Positions 20,597 through 32,999 of a DNA stretch of 64,000 nt are shown piece by piece; the first letter of the stretch is position 1, and every line of letters starts with the position of its first letter. The stretch comes from Rhypophila decipiens (lineage: Eukaryota > Ascomycota > Sordariomycetes > Sordariales > Naviculisporaceae). The notes beneath the pieces were generated by a model. The model saw only the letters and a program-made list of their open reading frames with translations. It had not been told where the DNA came from and did no database searches. The DNA lies in contig MU858206.1 of the NCBI GenBank assembly GCA_033297075.1, positions 26,063 through 90,062 on the forward strand. Direction: 5' to 3'. Both the position numbers and the translations under genes were made by a program.

Positions 20597-22092
20597 GATT
20601 TGAATATCCTGTTGAGGCTGTCGCGTGAACTAGTGGTGTTTGGGTATATCTGAAGGATAATAATTGGTGTTTTTGTTTTGATTTATTGTTTGGGCTACTG
20701 ATTTTGTGAGACCAGAAGGAGGAAAGGGTGGGTCGTTGGGAACAAAGGCTCACGTCTCCCCGGGGGTTCATAATGAACGAGCTCCCCCCTCTCAATCTGC
20801 ACTTTGAGGTCCTGCATCCCACAACATCCTTTCCTACCCGAACAGCTTTCACCTATGATACAAAGTCCTGTTTGCATATGTTGTGCACTTGATCAGCCAG
20901 CCACGGTCATATAACACTCACCGACTAATCCCGTGCGCTAGTTGGTGCATTTGACCGGGAGTCAGTCCGTTTCGGACTGCCGATCTGTCCAGTTTGAGTC
21001 AGTCTGACCATTTGCTGGCTGGCGCGTTGTCGAAGAAACCAACGCTTCAGATATTATCGTGCGACACACAGAAAGATAACACCCAATTGAACCTCGGGGT
21101 CGTCAGCTAGCCACAAAGTCTGGGCAAGACCCTTATATCTGCGGTTGCTGTCTAATGAATGGACAGTCATTGGCCAGCCCGGGTGGGAGGCATATGCAGG
21201 CTGCGGTTCTCTCACTACCTCATGGCCCATGGGGTTTCAAAACAGAACAACGCCGCTCTCTTACATTGATTCACAGCCCTACATGGCGTCGTCAGAAGCG
21301 GAGCAATTCTTCCCAAGGGGGTCTAGACCGCCCTTGCCCACCACAGCTCCGTTAAGATAGGAGATGCCGTCCATCAAGCAGTAAGCACAGCCCGCCTTAA
21401 CTATATCATACCACACCCGGGCGGGGAAGCGGTGGCACATACACACGAAAACTTCCAAACACGAAAAGGAAGTGAAGAGATAAAGCATGCAGATAATGTT
21501 CAGCCAGCCCGAAGAACCCCTCATGACACCACTGTCATTCCCGTTTCAAGATGGAGGCGTTTTAGTACGACCTGAAAACTTCCGATATCTTAGACTGCAG
21601 GCTCCCAGGAGTTAGAGAAGGGAGGGGGTCTGGAACCTAGCGGCTTGTCCCGTAAGAACAGTCGTCGTTGTTGTGGCAATCATAATGTATTACGGGTACC
21701 AATCAAAGTCCGTCATGATTATAAGTGGCTATCTGAGGGTCTGTCTTGGCACTTTGGGAAAACATTCAGCTCCTGCAATACACCATGGACACGACATGCT
21801 GTGATGCATGTCTTTACGGTGTCTCCACTTGAAAAATACCCTTGAGGCAGCCTTCTGTCTCTATTCCTGGCCTGACTATGGTCAACCGAGGTGGTAATGC
21901 CGATATGTATCTTTGGACATGTGGGACTTGAACGTGGATATATAAGAAACCTACTGCCATGACTTCCGCAGAGCCAAATCACTAGAATACCAACATACCA
22001 ATCCACAGGCCCATTCTCATTGTCTTCTGCCCCTTGAATCTCAATTTTATCATATTTACGATTGGAAACCTGCAAGACTTGTACGCATCACC
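20597..22092. other. Shared divergent promoter region
   Basis: 1.5 kb between the oxidase (minus) and the 22093 gene (plus). No gene is seen inside. A TATA-like element at 21939-21946 serves the rightward gene. The two may be co-regulated, but the distance is large. Confidence 0.45.
21939..21946 (+). promoter_or_regulatory. TATA box
   Basis: TATATAAG lies 147 bp upstream of the ATG at 22093, a usual fungal distance. Confidence 0.45.
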
Positions 22093-23595
22093 ATGCCCAC
22101 AGAAATTACAGCCGATGGCCAAGTGATTCCTCCCCGGAACATCACCCAACCTGCTCCCGTTCTCGACACCAGAGCCTTCCAATGGCGCGGTCTGGACACC
22201 TCTTCCGAGACCCAGTCTGCGGACGACCATGAAGAGAAGCAAAACCAAACTCCTCTGGTTGCCATCAACTTGCTGCTTCCGGGTCAGCGAGTGCCACCGC
22301 CATCTGCGCAATCGCTACCCACAGCCCCGCAGAGAGTAATCTCCGAAGAGGACATGCTGAGAAAACAGCTTGGTATCGACAAAATTCACGAAGGACGTCT
22401 TCCCTTCCCCCTCGAGCACTTCCATGGCTCCTACGCCGGCAATGGGTTCAACATGATATTTCGTCCCAACAAGTTCGACGGGGGACCTAAAGTCGACGGC
22501 GACAACGGAATAAACGACAATATCCTGGAATTGAATCTCACGACAGAGCAATGGACATTTGGACCCACCATCGGCGACATCCCCAACCGCGGATTCGGCA
22601 CCGAGCCCACCATCATCCTCGGCGGCATGCCCTATCTCCAAACCGTCCAGAACGTCACCAACCTAGACACCGGCAAGGGTGACAGTCTCCTGACCAACAA
22701 ACCCAACGGCATCCATCTCGAACCAGGCGTATTCCTCTTTGTGCCCGAGTCCTCCTCCACCAAAGGCAAGAAATCCATCGTGCGCATGGCATCCATCCCC
22801 CACGGCACCACCATCAACGCCCAAGGGCTAGTCCCCGTCCCCAATGCCCTCAAACCCCCCTTCACCGGCAAGACCATCTTCTCCAACTCCGTCATCGACA
22901 CAACCCCCTTCTCCATCGGCAACCCTTCTTCCCGCCTCCCCCAATTCTTCACCTCCATGAACGCCGACCGTCCCAACCCCTTCCGCGAGCCATCCGACCT
23001 CTCCAAATTCAACACCAGCAAAACCGGCTCCGGTCGCATCACCAGCGAAACCATCAAGAACCCCAACAAAGTCCTCGAAAAAGCCCTCGAAGGCCAGAAC
23101 ATCACCAACGTCATCTCATTCGACCTCTCCACCGGCCCCTCACAATCCAAAGGGTCAGCCACTCTAAACGGCGGCGGCATATCCAACATCTCCTTCCTCA
23201 ACGGTCCCCAAAGCACCATCACCTCCGCGGCCCCAACACTAGCCGATAACCCCAACGCACACGCCGAGTTCTTTACCAATCGCTGGTGGGTCGAAACAGT
23301 GCTGTACGAAGTGAAACTCAAGGGCCCGTTGAAACCCAACGAGACAGTCAGAGAGGTGTGGGCGACTATGCCGCGGGGCAGTCTGGCGCCCACTCCGGTG
23401 TTCAATGTTACTGCGCCGGGGAATGGAGTGAATATCAAGGGGGATTTCAGTGTTAGGGTGCCGGGGGTGCAGCTGCAGTATAGCCAAACGGTGAATTTGA
23501 ATTTTGGGGGGCTGACCTGGCCGCATGTCAGTGTTGCTACGCTGGTTCCGACTACGCCGCAGCCTGTGCTGTTGCCTGGGCCGAGAGGTCCGTAA
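22093..23595 (+). CDS. Conserved-looking 500-residue protein, function unknown
   Basis: A single open frame from ATG 22093 to the stop at 23593-23595. I do not recognise the family with confidence. Visible features are a polar, Pro-rich N-terminus (1-90) with no signal peptide or membrane helix, then a region with strong motif-like stretches: PLEHFHGSYAGNGFNMIFRP (about 116-135), LELNLTTEQWTFGPTIGDIP, GIHLEPGVFLFVPES and SIVRMASIPHGTTINAQG. These alternate beta-strand-like segments and could form a beta-barrel ligand-binding domain. The C-terminal third repeats the style with FFTNRWWVETVLYEVKL and VQLQYSQTVNLNFGGLTWPHVSVA. Codon use is strongly biased to C at third positions, arguing for a real, well-expressed gene. 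It is divergent from the copper radical oxidase. Confidence 0.75.
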   Translation: MPTEITADGQVIPPRNITQPAPVLDTRAFQWRGLDTSSETQSADDHEEKQNQTPLVAINLLLPGQRVPPPSAQSLPTAPQRVISEEDMLRKQLGIDKIHEGRLPFPLEHFHGSYAGNGFNMIFRPNKFDGGPKVDGDNGINDNILELNLTTEQWTFGPTIGDIPNRGFGTEPTIILGGMPYLQTVQNVTNLDTGKGDSLLTNKPNGIHLEPGVFLFVPESSSTKGKKSIVRMASIPHGTTINAQGLVPVPNALKPPFTGKTIFSNSVIDTTPFSIGNPSSRLPQFFTSMNADRPNPFREPSDLSKFNTSKTGSGRITSETIKNPNKVLEKALEGQNITNVISFDLSTGPSQSKGSATLNGGGISNISFLNGPQSTITSAAPTLADNPNAHAEFFTNRWWVETVLYEVKLKGPLKPNETVREVWATMPRGSLAPTPVFNVTAPGNGVNIKGDFSVRVPGVQLQYSQTVNLNFGGLTWPHVSVATLVPTTPQPVLLPGPRGP

Positions 23596-24096
23596 GTAGA
23601 TCAGGTAGAAGGGGGGACTTGGATTCTTGAAGGCGGTAAGTGTAGGGATGGAATGATGTGGTCTGGTTTGCTGGGTCTTGATGATAAATGACAGGAGTTG
23701 TGAGACAGACTTTGTGGTCTTGGGAAAAGACCTTTGGTTGATGCGCGATCTTTCTTTTTTTTGACACGAGTCTAGCTTTGAAACAGTTTCTTGATTAGGT
23801 CCTGAAGTACCACGGATTTGAAAGCACTTGATAGTGAAGTGCCAGTGATAGCAAGCATGTGTCGTAACTACCACAAACTGAGTGTCCAGTATCAGAACTA
23901 AACAGATTTCAATGGGATTCCTGTAGTCTACTTTGAGCTCTTCAACCATAATTTACCAACATATCAACTTGTCGTCATCACTCGTACTCAGTGTAATTGA
24001 ACTTTATTATTTACTCACTGTAGCATTTTCAGCCAACCTCTCCCCATTTATTGGTAACCATACACATGCATCTGCTTTCCCCCTCCTTCACATCCA
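23596..24096. other. Convergent 3' regions
   Basis: No gene is seen. It holds the 3' ends of the 22093 gene and the convergent mannosidase. Confidence 0.5.
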
Positions 24097-25888
<1,792 letters not shown>

Positions 25889-26011
25889 GAAGATGGAGGT
25901 CCTCCTCCAGTGTAGGACAGTTTCTACATCTCTTTGTGATTCCCCGTCTGCGGCCATGTCCACGAGACGAATGTACTTGCCTCGGCTTGACCCACGAGCC
26001 ATCTTGGACAT

Positions 26012-26701
26012 TGCGGAAAGAAGGGCAAGAGAGGCAAGACTGCTGCACCGAATCTGAGTGCCTCTACAAGGAGAATAAAGAAAGATTAAAGACTGAGGGA
26101 TCAAGGGAGGCAGGTGGTGGACACAAAAGATGACCGGAATTCGGTGGTGATCTGCTGTAAACCCAGGTCATCTTTTTTTGTCCACTACCTGGGGGGCTTG
26201 CTCAGATGGGAAGGCACGTTCAAGGGAAACCCACTGCGGTGGCCTGCTTGCCGCACCTGCGGTTTACGGTTGAAACGGTGACATGTGAACTGCGCTGTCA
26301 CAAAATTCGCCGTGGCATTGCAGAACATAGCGTGCGGCCTCCTAGTCCGGAAGAGCAGTGTTGGCTTGGCAGCACTTGAAGGCCAACCACAGACTGTGTG
26401 CCGACACAAACAGCATACAGATCAAACGGGATGGAACCAACAGAAATACTATTTAAAGGAATGGAACCAACAGAAACACTTATTCCATGGATCTCAACTC
26501 TACGGTCGATTGCCGTAAACCCACCCCATCCAACCTTCCCCCAAGGTGTTCAGTTATTCAAGCTTGGTATGCTCTCCAGGTTTCGGTGGTCTGGGTTCCC
26601 TCACTGGGCTCAAGAACCCGCTCTCCACCATTTTCCCCATCTCGCCCCAGATCCATCGGTCTTTCGATTCCTGTTTTCTTATGCATCAGTAGTTGACGGC
26701 C
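26012..26701. other. Intergenic region
   Basis: No gene is seen. A 16-bp motif ATGGAACCAACAGAAA occurs twice (26430-26445 and 26461-26476). Confidence 0.45.
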
Positions 26702-28286
26702 ATGGCGCCGTCAATGTTCAAAATAGTCGCTCTCCTTCTCTGGACCTGGGAGGCTTCCGCAGCTGACTGTCCTCCATCCAACGCCAAACCCATCGCACTG
26801 CCGGTCAGGGATGTTTTAGTGGATCCGAGCATTCCAGGTTCGTTCATGAGAGGGATTCCCGCGAGAATCGGATCATCGCCTCAACCTATTGTCTTGCTTC
26901 CTTGGGCCGAACTCAACAACACCTGGATCTACCATGGCCAATTTAACTGCAGTGTCGAGCTCAATCTCTCGGATACGACCTGCAGGGTCCGGCGCGGCTC
27001 CTACTTTCACCCCAGTGACTCCGAGACCTTCCGCAAGATGACTGACATTGTCACTGCCGGCGGTTCTGCTGTCGAAATTACCACTTTGGGTACGGAGCTG
27101 GATGTCGGCCCCCTCGTTTCCGCCTCGCTCGGCGGCACTGATATCTTCTCAGTCGGTGACGGAGATAGCGCCGTTGTGGTCGACTCCATGCCCATCGGCG
27201 TGCCCCGTTTCAATTGGGATCATGGATACATCGAGCGACGCCGACTCCTCGAGATCATGTCCCGAAAGATAGATGGCGGCAAAGGATCCATTAGAACCTC
27301 TTCAAGGGTGTCGTCTCTACAAGAAGAACAAGATCATGTTATCATCGAGACCAAGGACGGGTACTCTGTCAGTGCTGATCTTGTCATTGGCGCCGACGGT
27401 GTCCGAAGCTGCGTCCGCAAGGTACTTGACTCGTTCCAACCCGCCAATCGGCCAACCTCGTCTAGGGGCTTTCCGTCTCTCCCCTGTCACTTACGACCAA
27501 CTCAGCAAATTGTCACAGCCAAAGGAATTCCCGAAGACATGTCCACCCGCTTTGCTTGTGTTTACGGAATCACCCGGCCAACGACCGGCATCTCCGAGGG
27601 CGACGTCTTTTCCGTTTACAGGCCGGGGGAGAGCGTGCTCATCTTCACAGGCAAGGACGGCGTCGTGTATTGGTTCGTGATCGAGGATCTGGGTGAGGAG
27701 CTCCCGCTTTCCCTGACTCCGCGGTGCACGGCCGAAGACATCGAAGTTTTCTGTGTGGCAGTGTCACCCCTGCAGATCACACCGAAGGTCAAGGTTGGCG
27801 ATGTGTACAGCAATCGAGGACGCGGCCGTCCTGGTAAACGAGATTCAGAAAGCCAGCAGCGACCATCCCGAGGGCAGACTTGGTCGTGCAGAACTACGAC
27901 CCGCTCCTGAACGCTTCACCCCGGCCCGGACATACGGAACCAGACAGGCTGTGGAGAAGGCGGGCACCATTTGCCGCGCCCAGCTGTGCCATTCCAGTCG
28001 GGCGGCTGCTGCCGTCCAAGAGGAGCTGCCCATGCTATGCGACGGGGACTGGCTCGTCCGTGGGTTCTTGGGATTTTCAGGCGCGCCGTTTGTGGAGGGC
28101 GTTCCGCTGACGGCCTGGGGCCGATATTACCAGGAGGCTGTTCAGGGGTTTCTGGAGAATCTGGCAACGAGCGTTTCAAATTCGATATTAATGGGACTCG
28201 GAATGGAGAAGGTTAGACGACCGCCACCCAAGCCCGAAGTTTCTGGTGCGAGAACGGCCTGGGGTGGCTTTTACCTGGACTACTAA
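26702..28286 (+). pseudogene. Chimera: aspartic-protease-like head fused to FAD monooxygenase body
   Basis: From the ATG at 26702 a signal peptide (MAPSMFKIVALLLWTWEASA) leads into a pepsin-like extracellular protein of a known fungal type: RGIPARIGSSPQPIVLLPW, TTCRVRRGSYF, AVEITTLGTELDVG, SLGGTDIFSVGD. At about 27228-27236 (HGYIERRRLLEIM) the text changes in frame to a PaxM-type FAD-dependent monooxygenase: ERRRLLEIM, SADLVIGADGVRS, STRFACVYGIT, VYRPGESVLIFTGKDGVVYWF. The FAD-binding Rossmann start (GxGxxG) is absent. At about 27805-27815 the frame breaks, and GDVY jumps to AIEDAAVLVNE in the next frame, so the GD(S/A)AH box normally between them is missing. Residues near 27430-27525 also make better sense in a shifted frame. 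The simplest reading is two neighbouring genes fused and trimmed by deletions; neither activity is likely to remain. Confidence 0.7.
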
Positions 28287-29247
28287 ACGGTCTGCCAACT
28301 CTGAAAGTAGAGCGTTGCGATGGATATATTAGTTTCTTGCTGATTAACCAAGTGCAATCGGTCCACGGAATAAGGAACCTGTGTCACATTTCAAAGAGAA
28401 ACGTCGTGTGGGAGGTGAAAAAGGGTGGAAATAAAGCAAAAGACCAAAGCAACAAAAGAACCGACAGGTCAGGGCAGAACACCAAGGCTACAAAATTGTC
28501 TCTTTGGAACAAACGTCAGATAATACTACAGCCTTTCTGCAATCACAAAGACGAAGTTCATAATAACATATGTCACACGCCGGCAAGCAGAGAAAAGCGT
28601 GGTTTACCTGTCGAGTCGGTGAGGTGGGTAAGGTATGCAATGTACTTTTGATCTTATTGTAATAGGTACTTGTCTTACCGTATTAAAAGACCAGATGTAG
28701 CGTACGACCTAAACGTCGTACTCTGTGGACAGCACACACAGCATGCACATATTTGCCTGTGTCTATGTGCTACTGGTATGTCTTTAGCACGTTATAGCTG
28801 GGCTAAGTATTAGGAATCCACATCCGTCAAGTAGGTATGCTCCTTTCGTTTCCGGCGACAGGGGAGAGTGAAGAACATGTAATAAGGTATGTTAGAATCT
28901 GGACGAAATAAAGCATTTAAACCAGTCCTCAACCCTTTGAGCCGCGCGCTCTGATAACTTCAACCAATCTAGCTCAATATATTTTGTCCAAACAAGCCCA
29001 GTCGATGATCTAGCGCACTTTCCTACGAGTCTAATATATTTGAGCCTGTTTTTCCGAGCATTCCAATCCTCTATTTAAAAAAAAAAAAGAAAAACTCTTG
29101 GCCTCCACATTAGGTCAAATCTGAATCAGGCCCAGGCCTTCACCAAACCAGTGACAATCGCAGGGCTCCGCCACAGGATGAACACGTGGAGCAGCAACCA
29201 ACCATAGAAGGTTCTGCCACCACCCACAACGTTGACATTGACACGCC
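28287..29247. other. Intergenic region
   Basis: No gene is recognised; AT-rich with an A tract near 29,075-29,095. Confidence 0.5.
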
Positions 29248-29700
29248 TTATCCTCCAGGTCTATCTGGGCTGACTGGGTACCTTGGTGTGTAGGTTCCTG
29301 GTCGAATTGGGGCTCTTTTGAGTAGGGATGTCTTGTTATTGGTTGTGCCCGGGATCTGGGACGGTTTCCGGGGGCGGTATGTCGGTTGACTGCCAGTGGT
29401 TTGTGTTTTTTTGTTGAAGCTGCCCCAAACAAGGTTGACGAAACAGTGGTAAAAGTGTTTTATTACCCAGGTGAGGGTGCGTGCAAGAGAGGATAAGATG
29501 ATAATGACGACGAGAAGGTAAACGATATTGCCGAAAATGGTTTTATAGCCATTGGTCAGGGCAATTGAATTGGTAGGAGTCGCCTGCCATGGAAGGAAAG
29601 GGAGATTAAATCCACCACCAATGTAGTTGGATGACAGAACAAAGTAAAACCACATCTCCTGGTGGTTTAATATTGGAGGAGAACAAAAGTTTGCGTTCAT
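29248..29700 (-). CDS. Small putative membrane protein
   Basis: A 150-residue frame from ATG 29700 with one strong hydrophobic helix near the middle (FGNIVYLLVVIIILSSLA), a basic Pro/Thr-rich C-terminal tail (RPRKPSQIPGTTNNK...) and no signal peptide. A TATATATA element lies about 140 bp upstream on the same strand. I recognise no family. It may be a species-specific gene or a chance ORF. Confidence 0.35.
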   Translation of the reverse strand: MNANFCSPPILNHQEMWFYFVLSSNYIGGGFNLPFLPWQATPTNSIALTNGYKTIFGNIVYLLVVIIILSSLARTLTWVIKHFYHCFVNLVWGSFNKKTQTTGSQPTYRPRKPSQIPGTTNNKTSLLKRAPIRPGTYTPRYPVSPDRPGG

Positions 29701-29838
29701 GACTGTGATTATGAAGTTCTGGTGATGGTTACGGTGACAATGTTGATTCGAGCGAAAGATTATGTGGGTAAAGAACCTTGTTTGACTCTATAAAGAAGAG
29801 AGAGATTCAAGGATCCATGGAGAAGGGGACTCTTACAT

Positions 29839-29847
29839 ATATATAAT
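29839..29847 (-). promoter_or_regulatory. TATA-like element
   Basis: A TATATATA-type stretch on the minus strand about 140 bp upstream of the small membrane protein at 29700. Position is the only support. Confidence 0.25.
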
Positions 29848-31719
29848 GAAATGTAAGCATATGAGAGCCTTCCGTGTCTTTCACAGTTTTGGTTAATGTC
29901 TAGACCTAGCTAACAAAGTTCAGTGGAGTTTGCCACGGCAGATTTCAACAACCAAGAAAGGTAAAGTGAATGCCAAAAAGAAAGGCAGTGAAGGAATGGA
30001 CGAGGAAACCCTCGTGTGAGCCTTGAGATGAGACTAGAAGTGTGAGTTACCGAAATTACGGGCTTGTTGGTGGGATGGATGTCACTCTCGGGAGCTGCAG
30101 GTTCGAACCAGACGGACAGGATCCTCGGACTGAAGATCAAGACAGACATCGAGAGGCCCAGGTGGGGCCAGGCAGCATGAAAAATATTTTGAGAACAAAG
30201 AAAACTTCGAGTGATGACCCATTGAGGCGGCCAGGCGGAATCACCGAGGGTGAGAAGTGGTGCTTCTATGACCACTCATTTCACTTTCACATGTCGAACA
30301 GGACAGGTCACGACATCAGCCACGAACAGTCTACCAGTAGCATCTATCGGAATAGAGCGTCGCTGGATCCAGTGGCGGTGCTGGGCCTTTAGTACGAGTT
30401 CTATGATACCGAAGGTTGGACAGGGCTAAATGACCCTCTGTGGAAGTGACTACTTACACTAATTAAACTGTCAAGCTAACAGCAGGTATGTCTGCTTTTG
30501 GCCCAGTTGGTCGCTGCATCACTCCTGTACCCTTCGCATAACCGGTCACGATGTAGTGAGAAGAAGGGAACCGAAACTTCTAGGTTTGGTGTGAGAAGGG
30601 CAATGATCGGGTGGAGGTTTGAGGCAAGAGGCAAGGGGCAGCCTCTAGATTTGATGACTGCCAGAGACGGACTCAAGAGACAATTCCACACTGGCGGCAA
30701 ATCACATCTCGTTGGACCCTCCCTTCACGTCGACGTAAGGGTTGTTATTTGCTAAGTTTTCAAAAGGATACAATCCGTACCAACTGAAGTTTCACTAAGA
30801 AGCTGAACCTGTAAGAAAAAAAAGCCTTCAACTTACAAGGTTTCATCAGATCGAAAGCAAATGACATATTTGAGGAATTGAAGAGATTACTCTTTCTCCC
30901 TATGTTCTGTAAACCATGTCATCTTCTTCATAACTGTTGTTGCTGGAAAACCCAATACAACCAATCACGAGCCCGGGACTAACGCTGTGGCTGAAACGCC
31001 ACCTCCTTTCCGCCAAGCACGAGGGCTAACTTCATTTCAACATGCATGTTCACGCATGCTTCCTTTTCAAATTGGAGCTGAAAATCTTGCTGGGGGATAG
31101 TAAAGGTATTGTCGACATGATTTCCGGTTTCGCCCACGGCCGCAAGATACCGGGTGCCGGGCGGTGACCACCAATAGGTAGCCCGCCCCTGACAAGGCCA
31201 CCTCCAAGGCCTCCTTATTTGCGGCTGTGTTCAACAAAATACATCGATCCATCAATGACGGGTCAGGGAGATGAGCGATGGTCCCCAATAGGGTTAGACC
31301 GTTGTTTATACTGACTACAAGACTTGTGATCTCACCGCGTTTGTGCACGTCGCAGTAAACAAGTGTCGCGTTCTGGTCGCTGAGAGGGCCGCATTACCTG
31401 ATACGTACTCTGATACTGGGGCTGAGTTCGGCCGCGGAAGGCCATCCGGGTTTTGAGTTCCCACCACCGGGGGAATGTTTCTGGCTCCATATCTGGCCGT
31501 CAGGTACCTTTGGAATCACAGCTCGCATTCGCCGTAAACGAGCGCTCAGCACTTTGGTCGTTGGATGGATCAGGGGATATTCCCGTGGACGAGGCAGAGT
31601 TGGGAGTAACCCCCGAGGCAGTTTCGATAGGCGCGCCACCAGCAATTGACCAATTCATTGAATCTCAGAGCCTTGAAACTCTTTATCTCACTTTTCACAT
31701 TTTATTGCCCCCGCTTCGG
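29848..31719. other. Intergenic region
   Basis: 1.9 kb without a supportable gene on either strand. No repeat or RNA gene is recognised. Confidence 0.45.
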
Positions 31720-31720
31720 G

Positions 31721-31727
31721 TATAAAT
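31721..31727 (+). promoter_or_regulatory. TATA box
   Basis: TATAAAT, 193 bp before the ATG of the 165-residue hypothetical protein. Confidence 0.35.
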
Positions 31728-31919
31728 GGCATCCAGTGAGCTCTTGTCGCAAAATTTACCAAATGAGAATTCAGTTTCACAGTCAAGATCTCAGACTTTT
31801 TCTTTCTTTTCCATTGTCAATTCCCGTTAATGCAAAAAATTTACACAGAACGTCACCCTCCATCACTGTACTAGCTACCTACCTCGGCGAGGCAATCGAA
31901 TTCTTCGCAGTCGGTCGAC

Positions 31920-32417
31920 ATGGGCGTCTTCGAGGCCATCCGAGTCATCGTGGCGGCAATCACGTCACCTTTCTCACCATTATGTAAACCCAAAAACACA
32001 CCGTGCCATGAAAATTCACCGAAGACGGCGGGGAGTATCGGCTGTAGCTTTAATCAGATCGACACTCTCATTGCAAAGACTGTCGCAAAGGACCAGCACA
32101 AACCACCTCGGCCACGCAGGACCCGTGTCGCCCCAGGATCTCTCGGGGACAGAATCCGCAGTGCTGTCGCCGCTACTGCCCAGGGGTTGATGACTGTGAT
32201 GACTCGGGACACCCAACAGAAGAGGCGGGTGTACCACGATGCCATGGGTGAATACATCACAGAACCAACCTACTTCCCTCGGATAGGAAATGGGCAGCTT
32301 GGGGATCAATCTGCTCTTCATCATTGGAGTCTTGCGGTCGGGGATGAATCGGAATGGGAGGACGAGGCCCGGGACCCACACACTTGGAGGAGAATGAGGA
32401 GGACTTTGGCGGATTAG
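31920..32417 (+). CDS. Hypothetical 165-residue protein
   Basis: An open frame starting MGVFEAIRVIVAAITSP, with a mildly hydrophobic N-terminus, then a basic Arg/Pro-rich middle (KPPRPRRTRVAPGSLGDRI) and an acidic C-terminal part (GDESEWEDEARDP). A TATA box is well placed upstream. No family is recognised. Composition is plausible for a real orphan protein, but nothing proves expression. Confidence 0.4.
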   Translation: MGVFEAIRVIVAAITSPFSPLCKPKNTPCHENSPKTAGSIGCSFNQIDTLIAKTVAKDQHKPPRPRRTRVAPGSLGDRIRSAVAATAQGLMTVMTRDTQQKRRVYHDAMGEYITEPTYFPRIGNGQLGDQSALHHWSLAVGDESEWEDEARDPHTWRRMRRTLAD

Positions 32418-32892
32418 GAGTTCATTTTGTCATGGAGGTTATAGTTGCCTGGGATTTCTTGCATGTAAAACTTGGACATTTCAATGTTTTCTTTTGAACA
32501 GAAATAACTTGAAGCACCTGCCGAGTCCAGATTGCCCAAACTGATTTGTATTCTTATGTTTGGATAGTTACCACCCACTCTTAGCCGCCCCAAGACCAGA
32601 CTCATTTGTGACAAGAAAATATCCGGGCCACTCCAAAAGCTATACCCGGGATAGAGCGGTACAATGGGCATGGGCCACATCTGCCGGACTTGTGTATATA
32701 ACCAATAAAGGGGGCAAATCCTATTGGCCCACAACTGGAAATACATTTTCTTTTCTCCCCCAACCGCGCCACTGCCGATAGCCGTGGAACAGAAAATGGC
32801 TATAAGATGCTATGAAAGTCGGCAAGGGATCAAAGGAGGCGATAAGAGGCCGGCAGTTTGAGGTCCAAGTATGGGTATGTTACATTGACACC
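32418..32892. other. Intergenic region
   Basis: No gene seen. It leads into the promoter of the DUF1996 gene, with TTATAAGA at about 32,895 some 105 bp before the ATG. Confidence 0.45.
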
Positions 32893-32999
32893 CGTTTATA
32901 AGAATGGACCATGTCCAAACACAGCCCAGAGTCCCACATTCCTCCTCTTGGCTCTCTTGTCATCGCTTGTCCAAACTTCAAACTCTTGACGTTGCCAAG

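Noticed and set aside
18881..20653. Long open frames on the plus strand opposite the copper radical oxidase
   Set aside because: Shadow frames of a GC-rich gene; the minus strand carries the full active-site signature.
22632..23949. Minus-strand frames opposite the 22093 gene
   Set aside because: Caused by strong third-position C bias of the plus-strand gene; no family or start evidence.
30095..30120. GGTTCGAACC-like motif suggesting a tRNA T-arm
   Set aside because: No acceptor stem, D-arm or anticodon arm can be built around it.
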